Shown here piece by piece: positions 43,012 to 52,208 of a stretch of 64,000 nucleotides of DNA. Made by a program: the position numbers and the translations under genes. The DNA comes from CAYSFW01 sp050329935 (GTDB taxonomy: Bacteria > Pseudomonadota > Gammaproteobacteria > UWMA-0217), in contig JBHJOI010000065.1 in assembly GCA_050329935.1 (NCBI GenBank), positions 11,448 through 75,447 on the forward strand, read 5' to 3'. The number at the start of each line of letters is the position of its first letter. Within the stretch, counting starts at the first letter, position 1. A model generated the notes under the pieces. That model was not told the origin of the DNA, made no database searches, and worked only from the letters and a program-made list of their open reading frames with translations.

Positions 43012-44358
43012 TCAACGAAACAATTCAATGCCGTGCAACGGCCGCCGCTGATGACCGGATCTCGCCTCACTGACCGAGAACACCGCACGCGTTGACCCGC
43101 GCGCCTCGATCGCGTTGTCCGAGCCCTCGATCAAGCTACCCGCCACGTCGAGTTCGACGCTATCGAGCCGCATGCCGGTTGCGCCCCGGAGTTGGCTGGC
43201 GGTGATCTCGAGTCGCGCGTTATCGGCGGACAGCGCGGCATCGAGCGCATGAATCGTCGTGCGGCGCAGTGTCACCGTGGAGTCCCGGACGCTCAGGCTC
43301 TCAGCCGCGACGTCCTCAAGCAAAACCCGGTCGCAACGGTCAAGCGAGATGTGGCGGTATCCTCCGGTGATTTTGACGTCCGCGCGGTCGCGACATGCGT
43401 AATCCGTCGCCGACGTGTCCGACGCGGATCGGCGTGGCTCCGGCGCTCGACCGTGCCGTGCCTCGGCGAACCTTGTAACGGCCAAGGCCAGCCGGTCCGG
43501 AAATTCGTGCATCAGCATATGTTCCGCCCCCGGCAACACCTCCAGTCGGGCGTCGCTCAACCGCGCCGCTAACACCTCACCGGTACGCAGCGGCGTCACG
43601 GGGTCGTCCGCGCTCCAGACTATCAGGGCCGGGGCGCTGATGCGGGCGAAATCCGCACTGAAATCCTCCACGCTGAGCGCAAGCGCCGCGATCTTGAGAG
43701 GATCACCGCCCAAAAGCGTCGCGCGTAGTTGCGGCCGGTCCAGCACCCAGGCACCGGTCGCGGCCGCGTCGAACGGCGCCTGATCGACCTGTTCGAACAA
43801 TTGTTCGGCCAACGTGCCCAGCACACCGCCCAGATCGGCGTTGCTTCGCGCAACCACGCCAACGCCGAACCGCGCGAGAAAGCGACTGAAGACACTGGCG
43901 TGCAGTACGCCCGCGGTATTGAGCAGCACCAACCGCTCAACTCGCGGTGGATGATCCGCGGCCAGGCGCAACGCGATGGTTCCGCCCATTGAATGTCCCA
44001 TCACGGTCGCTGCCGGAATGCTCAAATGACGCAGCAGCGCGTCGATCACCCGCGCGTAGTTCGCCGGCGAGTACAGCTGATTGCCCGGTTCGGAGCGACC
44101 GAATCCGGGCAGATCGAGCGTGATCACATGAAAACGCTGCCGCAGTCTCGGAATCATCCCGTCCCAATCATGCGCCGCCTGGGGCGATAGGCCGTGAATT
44201 AACAGCAGCGGCGGCAGCGATTTTTCGCCATGGCGCTCGAACCAGACCCGCGAGTTCCAAACCGGCTCGGTAAAGGTCTCGGCAAGCACCGGTGCGCTCA
44301 CTGCCAGCCAGAGGCCCACGCACCAGGGCACCCAGCGCAAGATGGATAACAGGCTCAT
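43012..44358 (-). CDS. Secreted alpha/beta hydrolase with repetitive C-terminal domain
   Basis: A 448-residue protein. Signal peptide (ILRWVPWCVGLWLAVSAPVLA), then an alpha/beta hydrolase domain: oxyanion LLIHGLSPQ, nucleophile Ser in MGHSMGGTIAL, Asp in WSADDPVTP and His in PGAEHMLMHEF. From about residue 320 a different region begins, with short repeats of the form SLSVRDSTVTLRRTTI, ARLEITASQL and SVELDVAGSLIEGSDNAI, suggesting a right-handed beta-helix. Fusion of a hydrolase with such a domain is unusual. Substrate unknown; ATG at 44358 lacks a clear ribosome site. Confidence 0.85.
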   Translation of the reverse strand: MSLLSILRWVPWCVGLWLAVSAPVLAETFTEPVWNSRVWFERHGEKSLPPLLLIHGLSPQAAHDWDGMIPRLRQRFHVITLDLPGFGRSEPGNQLYSPANYARVIDALLRHLSIPAATVMGHSMGGTIALRLAADHPPRVERLVLLNTAGVLHASVFSRFLARFGVGVVARSNADLGGVLGTLAEQLFEQVDQAPFDAAATGAWVLDRPQLRATLLGGDPLKIAALALSVEDFSADFARISAPALIVWSADDPVTPLRTGEVLAARLSDARLEVLPGAEHMLMHEFPDRLALAVTRFAEARHGRAPEPRRSASDTSATDYACRDRADVKITGGYRHISLDRCDRVLLEDVAAESLSVRDSTVTLRRTTIHALDAALSADNARLEITASQLRGATGMRLDSVELDVAGSLIEGSDNAIEARGSTRAVFSVSEARSGHQRRPLHGIELFR

Positions 44359-44426
44359 GGGCGTCAGGGTGTCCGATACGCGCTTAACAGTGCATGAACC
44401 ACCGCCGACCGCGGCCGCCACCATGG

Positions 44427-46079
44427 CTAGCGTTGTTCGCTGCCTGACGGCAGTTCGACCATCGGCGCGACCGATTGCGACACGAAGCGCTCCTGGGCAT
44501 GTTCGGCAAAACCGGTGCCGGCCTCGGCGTAGATATTGAACACGGCGTCGACCCCCTGCCGCTCCAACCGGTCGAGCTCATCCCCATACTTGACGGTGGC
44601 GCCGATCTTTCCAGTAAAGCCCCATTCCCGCGCCAGGGTCGCCGCCTTGAGATTCGCCTGTTGCGTTGGCATCGCGAGCAGGATCCAGTCGATTTTCCAA
44701 TGCGCGCGATCGATCCGCGCCCAGAAGTCCGGGTTGGTCAGATTGCCGTCGCGCACATTGCGCCCGGCCCGCTGGTGTTGGTTTATCACGTCGAAATCGA
44801 AGTCGACGCCGACCACGGCGTCGCCGAAGCGTTGCACGAGCGTGTCGTAAGCGCCGGTGCCTACCCGCCCCATCCCACTGACCAGGATGCGGGCGTCGCC
44901 ATACTGGATCGGCTCGTCCCCCTGCAGCCGTTCGGTGTGTTCATATTGGCGCAAAAACGGGCGCAATCCGACATAAACGCGGTCGGCGCGGTTGTTCAGT
45001 ACCGCGGCCAACGCGAACGAACCCGCCACGGCGACGGCGATCACCACCAGCCAGTCGTTGCTCAACCAACCACTCGTGGCGGCGATCGCGGCCACGATCA
45101 AGCCAAATTCGCTGTAATTGGCCAACGAAACCGCCGCCAACGAAGCCGTGCGAGCCCGCACCCGGAACCGCGCCAGCACCCAAAAATACACGCCCGTCTT
45201 GATCGGCAGCAGCACCAGCAGCAAACCCGCGACCAGCAACGCGCTGAGGTCCGGTGCGCCCGCCATGCCAATACTCAGGAAAAAGCCGACCAAAAACAGA
45301 TCCTTCAACCCGAGCAACGCGCGCGACAGCTCACTCGCCTTGGCATGCCCGGCCAGCAAGACCCCAAACACCAAGGCACCCAAGTCGCCCTTAAGATCCA
45401 CGGCTTCGAACAAACTGGCACCGCCCAGCGCCAACACCAACCCGAGCAAAACCAACAACTCGCCGTGCCCCACTCGCTGCAACAAGCGCAACAGCAAAGG
45501 GCGCAACACAAACAGCGCGGCCAACACCACGACGGCCCACGGCGACGGCAACTTTGCCGCTGAAATACCCAGGAATATCACCGCGGCGATATCCTGCAGA
45601 ATTAACACGCCGATCGCGAGGCGGCCGTACCACGCGGCCATGTCACCTTTTTCTTCAAGCACCTTGACCGCGAACACCGTGCTCGAAAAAGACAAGGCGA
45701 AGCCGAGCAGCAACGCCGTCATCGGCGTCAGGTCTCGAAACAGCGGCAGGTCAAGTGTCGCCGCGCCGATGAACAATCCGGCCAGCAACACACTGATCGC
45801 GCCCATGTGAACACTGGCAACGCCCCAGACCTCGGGCCGCAACAACTGCTTGACCCGCAACTTGAGTCCAATCGAGAACAACAGCAAGGTGACGCCAAGC
45901 TCCGCAATCTCGCTGAGGAAAACGCCGCCTTCGGCCCCCAACGCGTGCAGCACGAAACCGGCGACCAGAAAGCCGACCAGCGGCGGCAATCCCACCAGCG
46001 AAACGCCGAAACCGCACATGAACGCGATCGCGATCCAAAGCGGATCGCGGTACTCGATGGTGCTGAACAGCGTCTCCAT
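44427..46079 (-). CDS. CPA2 cation:proton antiporter with TrkA-N domain (YbaL/KefB-like)
   Basis: A 550-residue protein: about 12 membrane segments with SFSSTVFAVKVLEEKG, GVLILQDIAAVIFLG and LANYSEFGLIVAAIAA, followed by a cytoplasmic NAD-binding domain starting ILVSGMGRVGTGAYDTL with Asp-rich VVGVDFDFDVINQHQ. The class exchanges K+ or Na+ for H+. The ATG at 46079 has AAGGGGG just upstream. It diverges from the P-type ATPase gene; a second TrkA-linked antiporter follows that ATPase. Confidence 0.92.
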   Translation of the reverse strand: METLFSTIEYRDPLWIAIAFMCGFGVSLVGLPPLVGFLVAGFVLHALGAEGGVFLSEIAELGVTLLLFSIGLKLRVKQLLRPEVWGVASVHMGAISVLLAGLFIGAATLDLPLFRDLTPMTALLLGFALSFSSTVFAVKVLEEKGDMAAWYGRLAIGVLILQDIAAVIFLGISAAKLPSPWAVVVLAALFVLRPLLLRLLQRVGHGELLVLLGLVLALGGASLFEAVDLKGDLGALVFGVLLAGHAKASELSRALLGLKDLFLVGFFLSIGMAGAPDLSALLVAGLLLVLLPIKTGVYFWVLARFRVRARTASLAAVSLANYSEFGLIVAAIAATSGWLSNDWLVVIAVAVAGSFALAAVLNNRADRVYVGLRPFLRQYEHTERLQGDEPIQYGDARILVSGMGRVGTGAYDTLVQRFGDAVVGVDFDFDVINQHQRAGRNVRDGNLTNPDFWARIDRAHWKIDWILLAMPTQQANLKAATLAREWGFTGKIGATVKYGDELDRLERQGVDAVFNIYAEAGTGFAEHAQERFVSQSVAPMVELPSGSEQR

Positions 46080-46792
46080 AAGCCCCCTTGTTTTACTGCG
46101 TGCGTGCCACGTCAACTCGACCTGCAACCGCGCCGTCGGGCGTGACGGTCGGCGTCGCGATCCGATAGCACGCCTCAAACTGGCGGTTCGGAGCGAGGTT
46201 TAACCCACTCCTTTACCCTATGCGCTCCCATCCGGCAAGCGGCACGGCAACACAAGCTCGGAACAGCGGAAAGAACGCGCGAAAAGCGGTATCGGCTGAC
46301 GAACGATGGGGCGTGAAACCTACCGCGATGGCGTCAATCGCATCGAATTATTCGACGTGCGCACCGCCAACGATGGGCAGCTCGGACAGCCACACACACC
46401 ACCTGAATCACGGAGGCCTTATGGCGTCGGAGCCGCAGTGACAGGCACCCGCGCGACAACCATCAGTTGCCGTCATGACCACCGCCCGGCCTCTCCGAGC
46501 GCCGCCACAAACCATGATCGAAAAGGCGTAAAATCTTGTAAGAAAGACACGCTGCTTTTTGGCATGGAGGAATCGCGCGAACTGATAGGGACGGCGGGTT
46601 CGGAGCCAGTCGCGGTCGACGCCGGACGTTCACGGCTGGTTATGCAATCGCCAGCCAGTCGCGCTTCAACAAGGCATGACCCCATAAGCCTCGCGAATGT
46701 GAATGGCGTCGCTAACTGTCATGGCGAGAACGCCGCAGAGGATGAAAGCCGCTCCCGGCCGCGTAGGTAGGCGACGCCGTGGAATATCAATC
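46080..46792. other. Long divergent regulatory region between antiporter and P-type ATPase genes
   Basis: 713 bp without a supported gene. Open frames on the plus strand (for example 46306-46770) translate to Arg/Ser/Pro-rich sequence without family resemblance and without ribosome sites. The right end holds a dispersed repeat copy (46718-46785) that stops 7 bp before the ATPase ATG. Confidence 0.45.
46718..46785 (+). repeat. Dispersed repeat, copy B (partner at 25203-25271)
   Basis: Contains GGCGAGAACGCCG, CAGAGGATGAAAG, GCGTAGGTAGGCGA and GCCGTGG in the same order as copy A on the other strand near 25.2 kb, with a 3-bp indel and scattered substitutions. Here it forms the leader of the P-type ATPase gene, whose open frame runs back through it. 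Confidence 0.65.
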
Positions 46793-49507
46793 ATGAACGA
46801 CAAGATCGCAACCGACCTCGAAAACCCAGGCACGCACTGGCACGCGCTCGCCCCGCGCGACACGCTCGCGCGCCTCAAAAGCGTCGAGGGCATCGGACTA
46901 TCCGCGCACGAGGCCGCCGCGCGACTGCTGCGGCATGGCCCCAATCGTTTGCCACCGGCGCGACGCCGGGGGCCGCTGATACGTTTCCTGCTCCAGTTCC
47001 ACAATCCCTTGATCCATGTCTTGCTGGTCGCGGCGGCGATCACGTTCTGGCTGGGGCATCTCATGGATGCCAGCGTGATCCTGGGTGTGGTGGTGATCAA
47101 CGCGATCATCGGCTTTGTTCAGGAAGGCAAGGCGGAACAGGCGCTGGAGGCGGTCCGCGCGATGCTCGCGAGTCACGCGCTGGTGCTGCGCGGCGGCGAG
47201 CGGCATGAGATCGATGCGACCGAGCTGGTACCCGGCGACATCGTGCTACTTGAGTCCGGCACGCGGGTTCCGGCCGATTTGCGCCTGCTTCGGGTCAAGA
47301 ATCTCCGGGTCAACGAAGCGGCCCTGACCGGCGAATCGATGCCGGTGGAAAAATGCAGCGACGCGGTCGTACCCGAGGCTGCGATCGGCGATCGCACCGG
47401 CATGGCCTACTCGGGAACGGTGGTGACATTCGGCCAGGCGCGCGCGATTGTCGTCGCGACTGGTCAGGCAACCGAGATCGGGCGGATCGGCACCCTGGTT
47501 GCAGGAGTCGAGACCCTCGCCACGCCGCTGACCCGGCGCCTCGACCAGTTCGCGCGCCAGATCACCCTATTCATCCTGATCGTCGCCCTGCTCACGTTTC
47601 TGTACGGGCACTACGTCGTGCATCTGCCGGCGTTCGAGATTTTCATCGCGGTGGTCGGACTCGCGGTTGCCGCGATCCCGGAGGGCCTGCCTGCCATCGT
47701 CACCATCACGCTCGCGATCGGCACCCGGATCATGGCGCGCCAACGGGCGATCATCCGGCGCCTGCCCGCGGTGGAGACCCTCGGCTCGGTAACGGTGATC
47801 TGTTCCGACAAGACTGGCACGCTGACGCGTAATGAGATGGTCGCGGTACAGCTACTGCTCCCGGGCTACGCCCTCGAAGTCACCGGCGCCGGATATGCGC
47901 CCCAGGGTGGCTTTCTCGACAACGGTCACCTTGTCGACCCGCGCCAGGACGACGCGCTGCGAACCCTGGCGCACTGCGCCCTGCTCTGTAACGACGCCCA
48001 ATTGAAGCGCGGCCAGACAGACGAGTGGACGCTGGTCGGCGACCCCACCGAAGGCGCGCTGCTGGCCCTGGCCTTGAAGGCCGGTCTCGATCCGGTCGAG
48101 GCGTTGGCCGCCGCACCGCGAACCGACGAGATTCCATTCGAATCCGAACACCGTTTCATGGCCACGTTGCACCACGATCACAAGGGGCACGCATTCGTGC
48201 TGCTGAAGGGCGCGCCCGAACGCGTGCTGGACTTGTGCGTCCAGGATTCAGTCGGTGATCCGGTCGATCGCCGGGCATGGGAGGCGCGGATGGAGCGCGC
48301 CGCCGCGGCAGGGCAGCGCGTGCTGGCGTTGGCTCGACGCGAGATTCCATTCGATACCACGGCGCTGTCGATGGCGGACATCAATGACAGATTCACCCTG
48401 CTGGGGCTGGTCGGCATGATCGATCCTCCGCGCGCCGAGGCGATCGCCGCCGTCGCCGAATGTCGCGGCGCCGGCATACGCGCGGTGATGATCACCGGCG
48501 ATCACGCCGTGACCGCCGCCGCGATCGGCCGTGAATTGGGTTTGAACGCCGCCAATCCGCTCACCGGCGAAATCCTCGAAGACCTCGACGACGCGGCGCT
48601 GCGCCAGCGTGTGCGCGAAACCGATGTCATCGCCCGCGCGAGTCCCGAGCATAAGCTGCGCCTGGTCGCCTCGCTGCAAGCCACCGGAGAACTGGTCGCG
48701 ATGACCGGTGACGGCGTCAACGACGCGCCCGCGCTCAAGGCTGCGGACATCGGCGTCGCCATGGGCCACCGAGGCACAGACGCCGCCAAGGAAGCCGCCG
48801 ACCTGGTGCTGACCGACGACAATTTCGCCACCATCGCGCGCGCGGTGCGCGAGGGTCGCGCGGTATTCGACAACATCAAGAAATCACTGGTGTTCATCCT
48901 GCCGACCAATGGCGGACAAGCCGGCGTGATCCTGCTCGCCGTCTTGTTGGGTTTGCAGTTACCGATCACCGCCGGCCAGATCTTGTGGGTAAACATGGTC
49001 ACCGCGGTGACACTGGCACTCGCGCTGGCCTTCGAACCCGCCGAGGCAGGTGTGATGCAACGTCCGCCGCGGGCGCCGAACGAACCCTTGATCACCCGGC
49101 CGATGCTGGAGCGCATCGCATTCGTCAGCGCGCTGATGATCGCGACCACGTTATTGGTGTTCTACTGGTCGCTGGCGCGGGGCGACACGATCGAGTTCGC
49201 TCGCACGGCGGCGGTCAATATGCTGGTGTTCAGCGAGCTGGCCTATCTGTACAACGTTCGCCATTTCACCGCCAGCACCTTGACGCGTCGGACGCTGCTG
49301 GGCAATCCGATGGTGCACTGGATGAGTGGACTGCTGATCGTGCTGCAATTGCTGTTCACGTATGCGCCGCCGATGCAGTTGGCGTTTAAAACCCAGGGGC
49401 TCGACTTCGAGGTTTGGTTGCTGATTCTCGCGTTGTCGGTTTTGGTGTTTTTCGCGGTGGTCGCGGAAAAATGGTGGCTGCGGCGCAAGGGCGTCGTGCG
49501 GATGTAA
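46793..49507 (+). CDS. P2-type cation-transporting ATPase
   Basis: A 904-residue P-type pump. N-terminal cation ATPase domain, A domain with EAALTGESMPVEK, M4 motif AAIPEGLPAIVTITLAIG, phosphorylation site CSDKTGTLTRNEM, nucleotide domain with KGAPERVLDLC, hinge MTGDGVNDAPALKAADIGVAMG, then six C-terminal segments. In M6 the sequence is LWVNMVTAVTLALALAFEP: Asn is kept but the Asp that completes the Ca2+ site in Ca2+-ATPases (NLVTDGLPA) is gone, so Ca2+ is doubtful and the ion is unassigned. The ATG at 46793 gives the domain start. Confidence 0.92.
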   Translation: MNDKIATDLENPGTHWHALAPRDTLARLKSVEGIGLSAHEAAARLLRHGPNRLPPARRRGPLIRFLLQFHNPLIHVLLVAAAITFWLGHLMDASVILGVVVINAIIGFVQEGKAEQALEAVRAMLASHALVLRGGERHEIDATELVPGDIVLLESGTRVPADLRLLRVKNLRVNEAALTGESMPVEKCSDAVVPEAAIGDRTGMAYSGTVVTFGQARAIVVATGQATEIGRIGTLVAGVETLATPLTRRLDQFARQITLFILIVALLTFLYGHYVVHLPAFEIFIAVVGLAVAAIPEGLPAIVTITLAIGTRIMARQRAIIRRLPAVETLGSVTVICSDKTGTLTRNEMVAVQLLLPGYALEVTGAGYAPQGGFLDNGHLVDPRQDDALRTLAHCALLCNDAQLKRGQTDEWTLVGDPTEGALLALALKAGLDPVEALAAAPRTDEIPFESEHRFMATLHHDHKGHAFVLLKGAPERVLDLCVQDSVGDPVDRRAWEARMERAAAAGQRVLALARREIPFDTTALSMADINDRFTLLGLVGMIDPPRAEAIAAVAECRGAGIRAVMITGDHAVTAAAIGRELGLNAANPLTGEILEDLDDAALRQRVRETDVIARASPEHKLRLVASLQATGELVAMTGDGVNDAPALKAADIGVAMGHRGTDAAKEAADLVLTDDNFATIARAVREGRAVFDNIKKSLVFILPTNGGQAGVILLAVLLGLQLPITAGQILWVNMVTAVTLALALAFEPAEAGVMQRPPRAPNEPLITRPMLERIAFVSALMIATTLLVFYWSLARGDTIEFARTAAVNMLVFSELAYLYNVRHFTASTLTRRTLLGNPMVHWMSGLLIVLQLLFTYAPPMQLAFKTQGLDFEVWLLILALSVLVFFAVVAEKWWLRRKGVVRM

Positions 49508-49540
49508 CACACACTTCGATATCAAGGGGCTTTGGATACG

Positions 49541-51193
49541 ATGCATGAACCGTTTGCCGAACTGGCGCTCCTGTTGATCATCGCCGCTGTCGTCGGCGCG
49601 ATCGCCGTACGTCTGCGGCAACCGGTGTTGATCGCGTATATCGTCGTCGGCATCGCGGTCGGACCCGCGGGGTTCGAGCTCGTGAGCGCGCACGACCAGA
49701 TCGACCTGTTGGCGCAGGTGGGGGTCGCGGTGTTGTTGTTCCTGGTCGGATTGAAACTCGATTTGCAACATGTGCGCCACATCGGACCCGTCGCGGTCGC
49801 GACCGGCCTTGGCCAACTTGCGTTCACGATCCTGTTCGGCTTCGCGTTGATCCTGCTGTTCGGCAAGGACTGGCTGACGGCACTGTATGTCGCGGTGGCA
49901 CTGACATTCTCGAGCACGATCATCATCGTCAAGTTGCTTTCCGATAAACGCGAACTGGACTCGCTCCACGGCCGGATCGCGGTGGGCTTCCTTATCGTGC
50001 AGGACATCGCCGTGGTCTTGGCGATGATGACCATGAGCGCACTGCGAACCGACAGCGGCGACACCACCACGCTCATGCTCGCCCTGTCGCTGATCGGGCG
50101 GATCGCGGCCACCGGTGTGCTGCTTTTCGTCCTGATGCGCTACGTGCTGCCCCCGCTGGTGCGAATCATGGCGCGCTCGCAAGAGCTGCTGCTGATTTTC
50201 GCCATCGCCTGGGGCACCGCGCTCGCGGCGTTGGGTGAATGGGCAGGTTTCTCCAAGGAGGCCGGCGCGTTCATCGCCGGGTTCTCGCTGGCATCGACCC
50301 AGTATCGCGACGCGATGAGCGCGCGACTCACCGGTATTCGTGACTTCATGCTGCTCTTTTTCTTCATCGACCTAGGCGCGAAACTCGACTTTTCGACCCT
50401 GGGGGCGGAACTCTGGCCTGCGCTCGTCTTGTCCGCGTTCGTGTTGATCGGCAATCCGCTGATCGTGATAGCGATCATGGGCTACATGGGCTACCGGAAA
50501 CGCACCGGGTTTCTGGCGGGCCTGACCGTTGCCCAGATCAGCGAATTCTCGATCGTGTTCGTCGCGATGGGGATCACGCTGGGTCATATCGGCCCCGAGG
50601 CACTCGGCTTGACGACACTGGTCGGCGTCACGACCATTGCGCTCTCGACCTACATGATCCTGTATTCCTATCCGCTCTATGAACGTCTGGCGCCGTGGCT
50701 CGGCGTGTTCGAGCGTCGCAAACCCCATCGCGAGCTTGCGGTCGAGCGACAACGCCGCGGTCACGACGAACCTGCGGTCATCGTGGTGGGGCTCGGGCGC
50801 TATGGCGCGCGCCTGCTCGAACAGTTGCGCGCGCAAGCCGTGCCGGTGCTTGGGGTGGATTTCGACCCCGAGGCCATCCGGGCGTTACGCCTGCGTCGAC
50901 TCCCGGTGCGCTTCGGCGACGGCGAAGACCCGGCGTTTCTCGAATCGCTACCGCTCGCGAAAGTCCGTTGGATCGTCACCACGCTGCCGGAATGGGTTCA
51001 TAACCGGGCCTTGCTCCACGCGCTCGACGAGATTGGCTATCGCGGACAGGTCGCCGGCGTGGTTCGCGACGACGCCCACGAGGCAGAATTGCGCGCGGCG
51101 GGCGTGGCGCGCGTCGTCAGTCTGTTCAACGACGCGGCTGACCACGCCGCGGCGGATATCGCCGAGAGCGTCCGCTCGGAGTCGGTCGCTTGA
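49541..51193 (+). CDS. CPA2 cation:proton antiporter with TrkA-N domain
   Basis: A 550-residue protein, the same length as the antiporter at 44427-46079 but clearly diverged. About 12 membrane segments include QVGVAVLLFLVGLKLDLQHV, ALTFSSTIIIVKLLSDKREL, VGFLIVQDIAVVLAMM and TVAQISEFSIVFVAMG. The C-terminal TrkA-N domain starts VIVVGLGRYGARLLEQL. Chosen ATG at 49541 has AAGGGG 11 nt upstream; a TTG at 49532 sits too close to it. Starts 33 bp after the P-type ATPase stop, so both are likely one operon. Confidence 0.92.
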   Translation: MHEPFAELALLLIIAAVVGAIAVRLRQPVLIAYIVVGIAVGPAGFELVSAHDQIDLLAQVGVAVLLFLVGLKLDLQHVRHIGPVAVATGLGQLAFTILFGFALILLFGKDWLTALYVAVALTFSSTIIIVKLLSDKRELDSLHGRIAVGFLIVQDIAVVLAMMTMSALRTDSGDTTTLMLALSLIGRIAATGVLLFVLMRYVLPPLVRIMARSQELLLIFAIAWGTALAALGEWAGFSKEAGAFIAGFSLASTQYRDAMSARLTGIRDFMLLFFFIDLGAKLDFSTLGAELWPALVLSAFVLIGNPLIVIAIMGYMGYRKRTGFLAGLTVAQISEFSIVFVAMGITLGHIGPEALGLTTLVGVTTIALSTYMILYSYPLYERLAPWLGVFERRKPHRELAVERQRRGHDEPAVIVVGLGRYGARLLEQLRAQAVPVLGVDFDPEAIRALRLRRLPVRFGDGEDPAFLESLPLAKVRWIVTTLPEWVHNRALLHALDEIGYRGQVAGVVRDDAHEAELRAAGVARVVSLFNDAADHAAADIAESVRSESVA

Positions 51194-51244
51194 CGCCGCG
51201 CCGCGACGCTACCTGAAACTCAACCCAACGACGAAACCGCCGCC

Positions 51245-52201
51245 ATGAATCGTTTCAAGAACATCCTGGTCGTCTGCAATCCCGAGTCGAGTCACGATGC
51301 ACCGATCGCACGCGCGCTCGAACTCGCGCGCCGCAACAACGCCCGCGCGACCGTGCTGGCGGTGACCCGCGAAACGCCCGGCCTGCTCCGCTACCTGCTC
51401 GAAAGCGCGGAATCGCGCGCGGCGCTGCAAGCCGAACTCGTCGAGCGCGACCGCCAGCGGGTGGAGTCGCATCGGGATTTTTTGCTCGCGAACGGAATCG
51501 AGGCGGATGCGCGAGTGGCCATCGGCGTCGAGTTTCTCGAGATCATTCGCACCGTGATTCGGGACGGCCACGATCTCGTCATGGTCCACGTGGACGGCGG
51601 CGCTGGCCTGCGGGCGCGCCTCGTCACCAGCACCACGATGCACCTGATGCGTAAATGTCCGTGCCCGGTGTGGGTCGTGAAACCGGTTCGACGGAAGAAA
51701 TACGCACGCATTCTTGCGGCGGTCGACGTTACCGAGGGCCTCGACGGCGACCTGCGTCAATCGCTCAACGACAGAATCCTGGGCTTGGCGAGCGACTTCG
51801 CGCGGATGGACGGCAGTGAACTGCACGTGGTTCAGGCTTGGTCCGTGTACGGCGAAGGTTACATGGAGGTGCGCGGCAATATCGACGCTCACGCGCTCGA
51901 ACGCCTGCGCCAACAGACCCGACAGCTCTATCTGGATCGTCTCACCGAATTGTTGCAACCCTATGATCCGCAGGGCGAAACGATCAACCGCCACCTGTCG
52001 CGTGGAGAACCGGCGGAGATCATCATCCAACTCGCGCATCGCTTGCGGGTCGATCTGTTGATCATGGGCACGGTCTGCCGCACGGGTGTCGCCGGCTTTC
52101 TGATCGGCAATACTGCGGAAAAGGTGCTGAGCGAGATCAAGTGCTCGGTGCTGACCTTGAAGCCCGAGGGGTTCCAGTCCCCGGTCACGCTGGATCAATG
52201 A
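51245..52201 (+). CDS. Tandem-domain universal stress protein (UspE-like)
   Basis: A 318-residue protein with two Usp domains. Domain 1 (about 1-147) begins NRFKNILVVCNPESSHDAPIARALEL; its Gly-rich loop is degenerate (GGAGLRARLVTSTTMHLMRKCPCPVWVV). Domain 2 begins ARILAAVDV and keeps the ATP-binding GX2GX9G(S/T) pattern in GTVCRTGVAGFLIGNTAEKVL. So only the second domain is likely to bind ATP. It follows the ATPase-antiporter pair by 51 bp and may monitor ion or energy stress. Confidence 0.92.
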   Translation: MNRFKNILVVCNPESSHDAPIARALELARRNNARATVLAVTRETPGLLRYLLESAESRAALQAELVERDRQRVESHRDFLLANGIEADARVAIGVEFLEIIRTVIRDGHDLVMVHVDGGAGLRARLVTSTTMHLMRKCPCPVWVVKPVRRKKYARILAAVDVTEGLDGDLRQSLNDRILGLASDFARMDGSELHVVQAWSVYGEGYMEVRGNIDAHALERLRQQTRQLYLDRLTELLQPYDPQGETINRHLSRGEPAEIIIQLAHRLRVDLLIMGTVCRTGVAGFLIGNTAEKVLSEIKCSVLTLKPEGFQSPVTLDQ

Positions 52202-52208
52202 ACGTACT

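Noticed and set aside
46306..46770. Plus-strand frame upstream of the P-type ATPase gene
   Set aside because: No ribosome site or family resemblance, and its 3' part runs through a dispersed repeat.
49151..50182. 343-codon minus-strand frame across the ATPase end and the second antiporter
   Set aside because: Antisense to two well-supported genes; His/Gln/Arg/Asp-rich translation without family resemblance.
51209..52198. 329-codon minus-strand frame opposite the universal stress protein
   Set aside because: Covers exactly the Usp gene on the other strand; the Usp frame has clear domains and this one does not.
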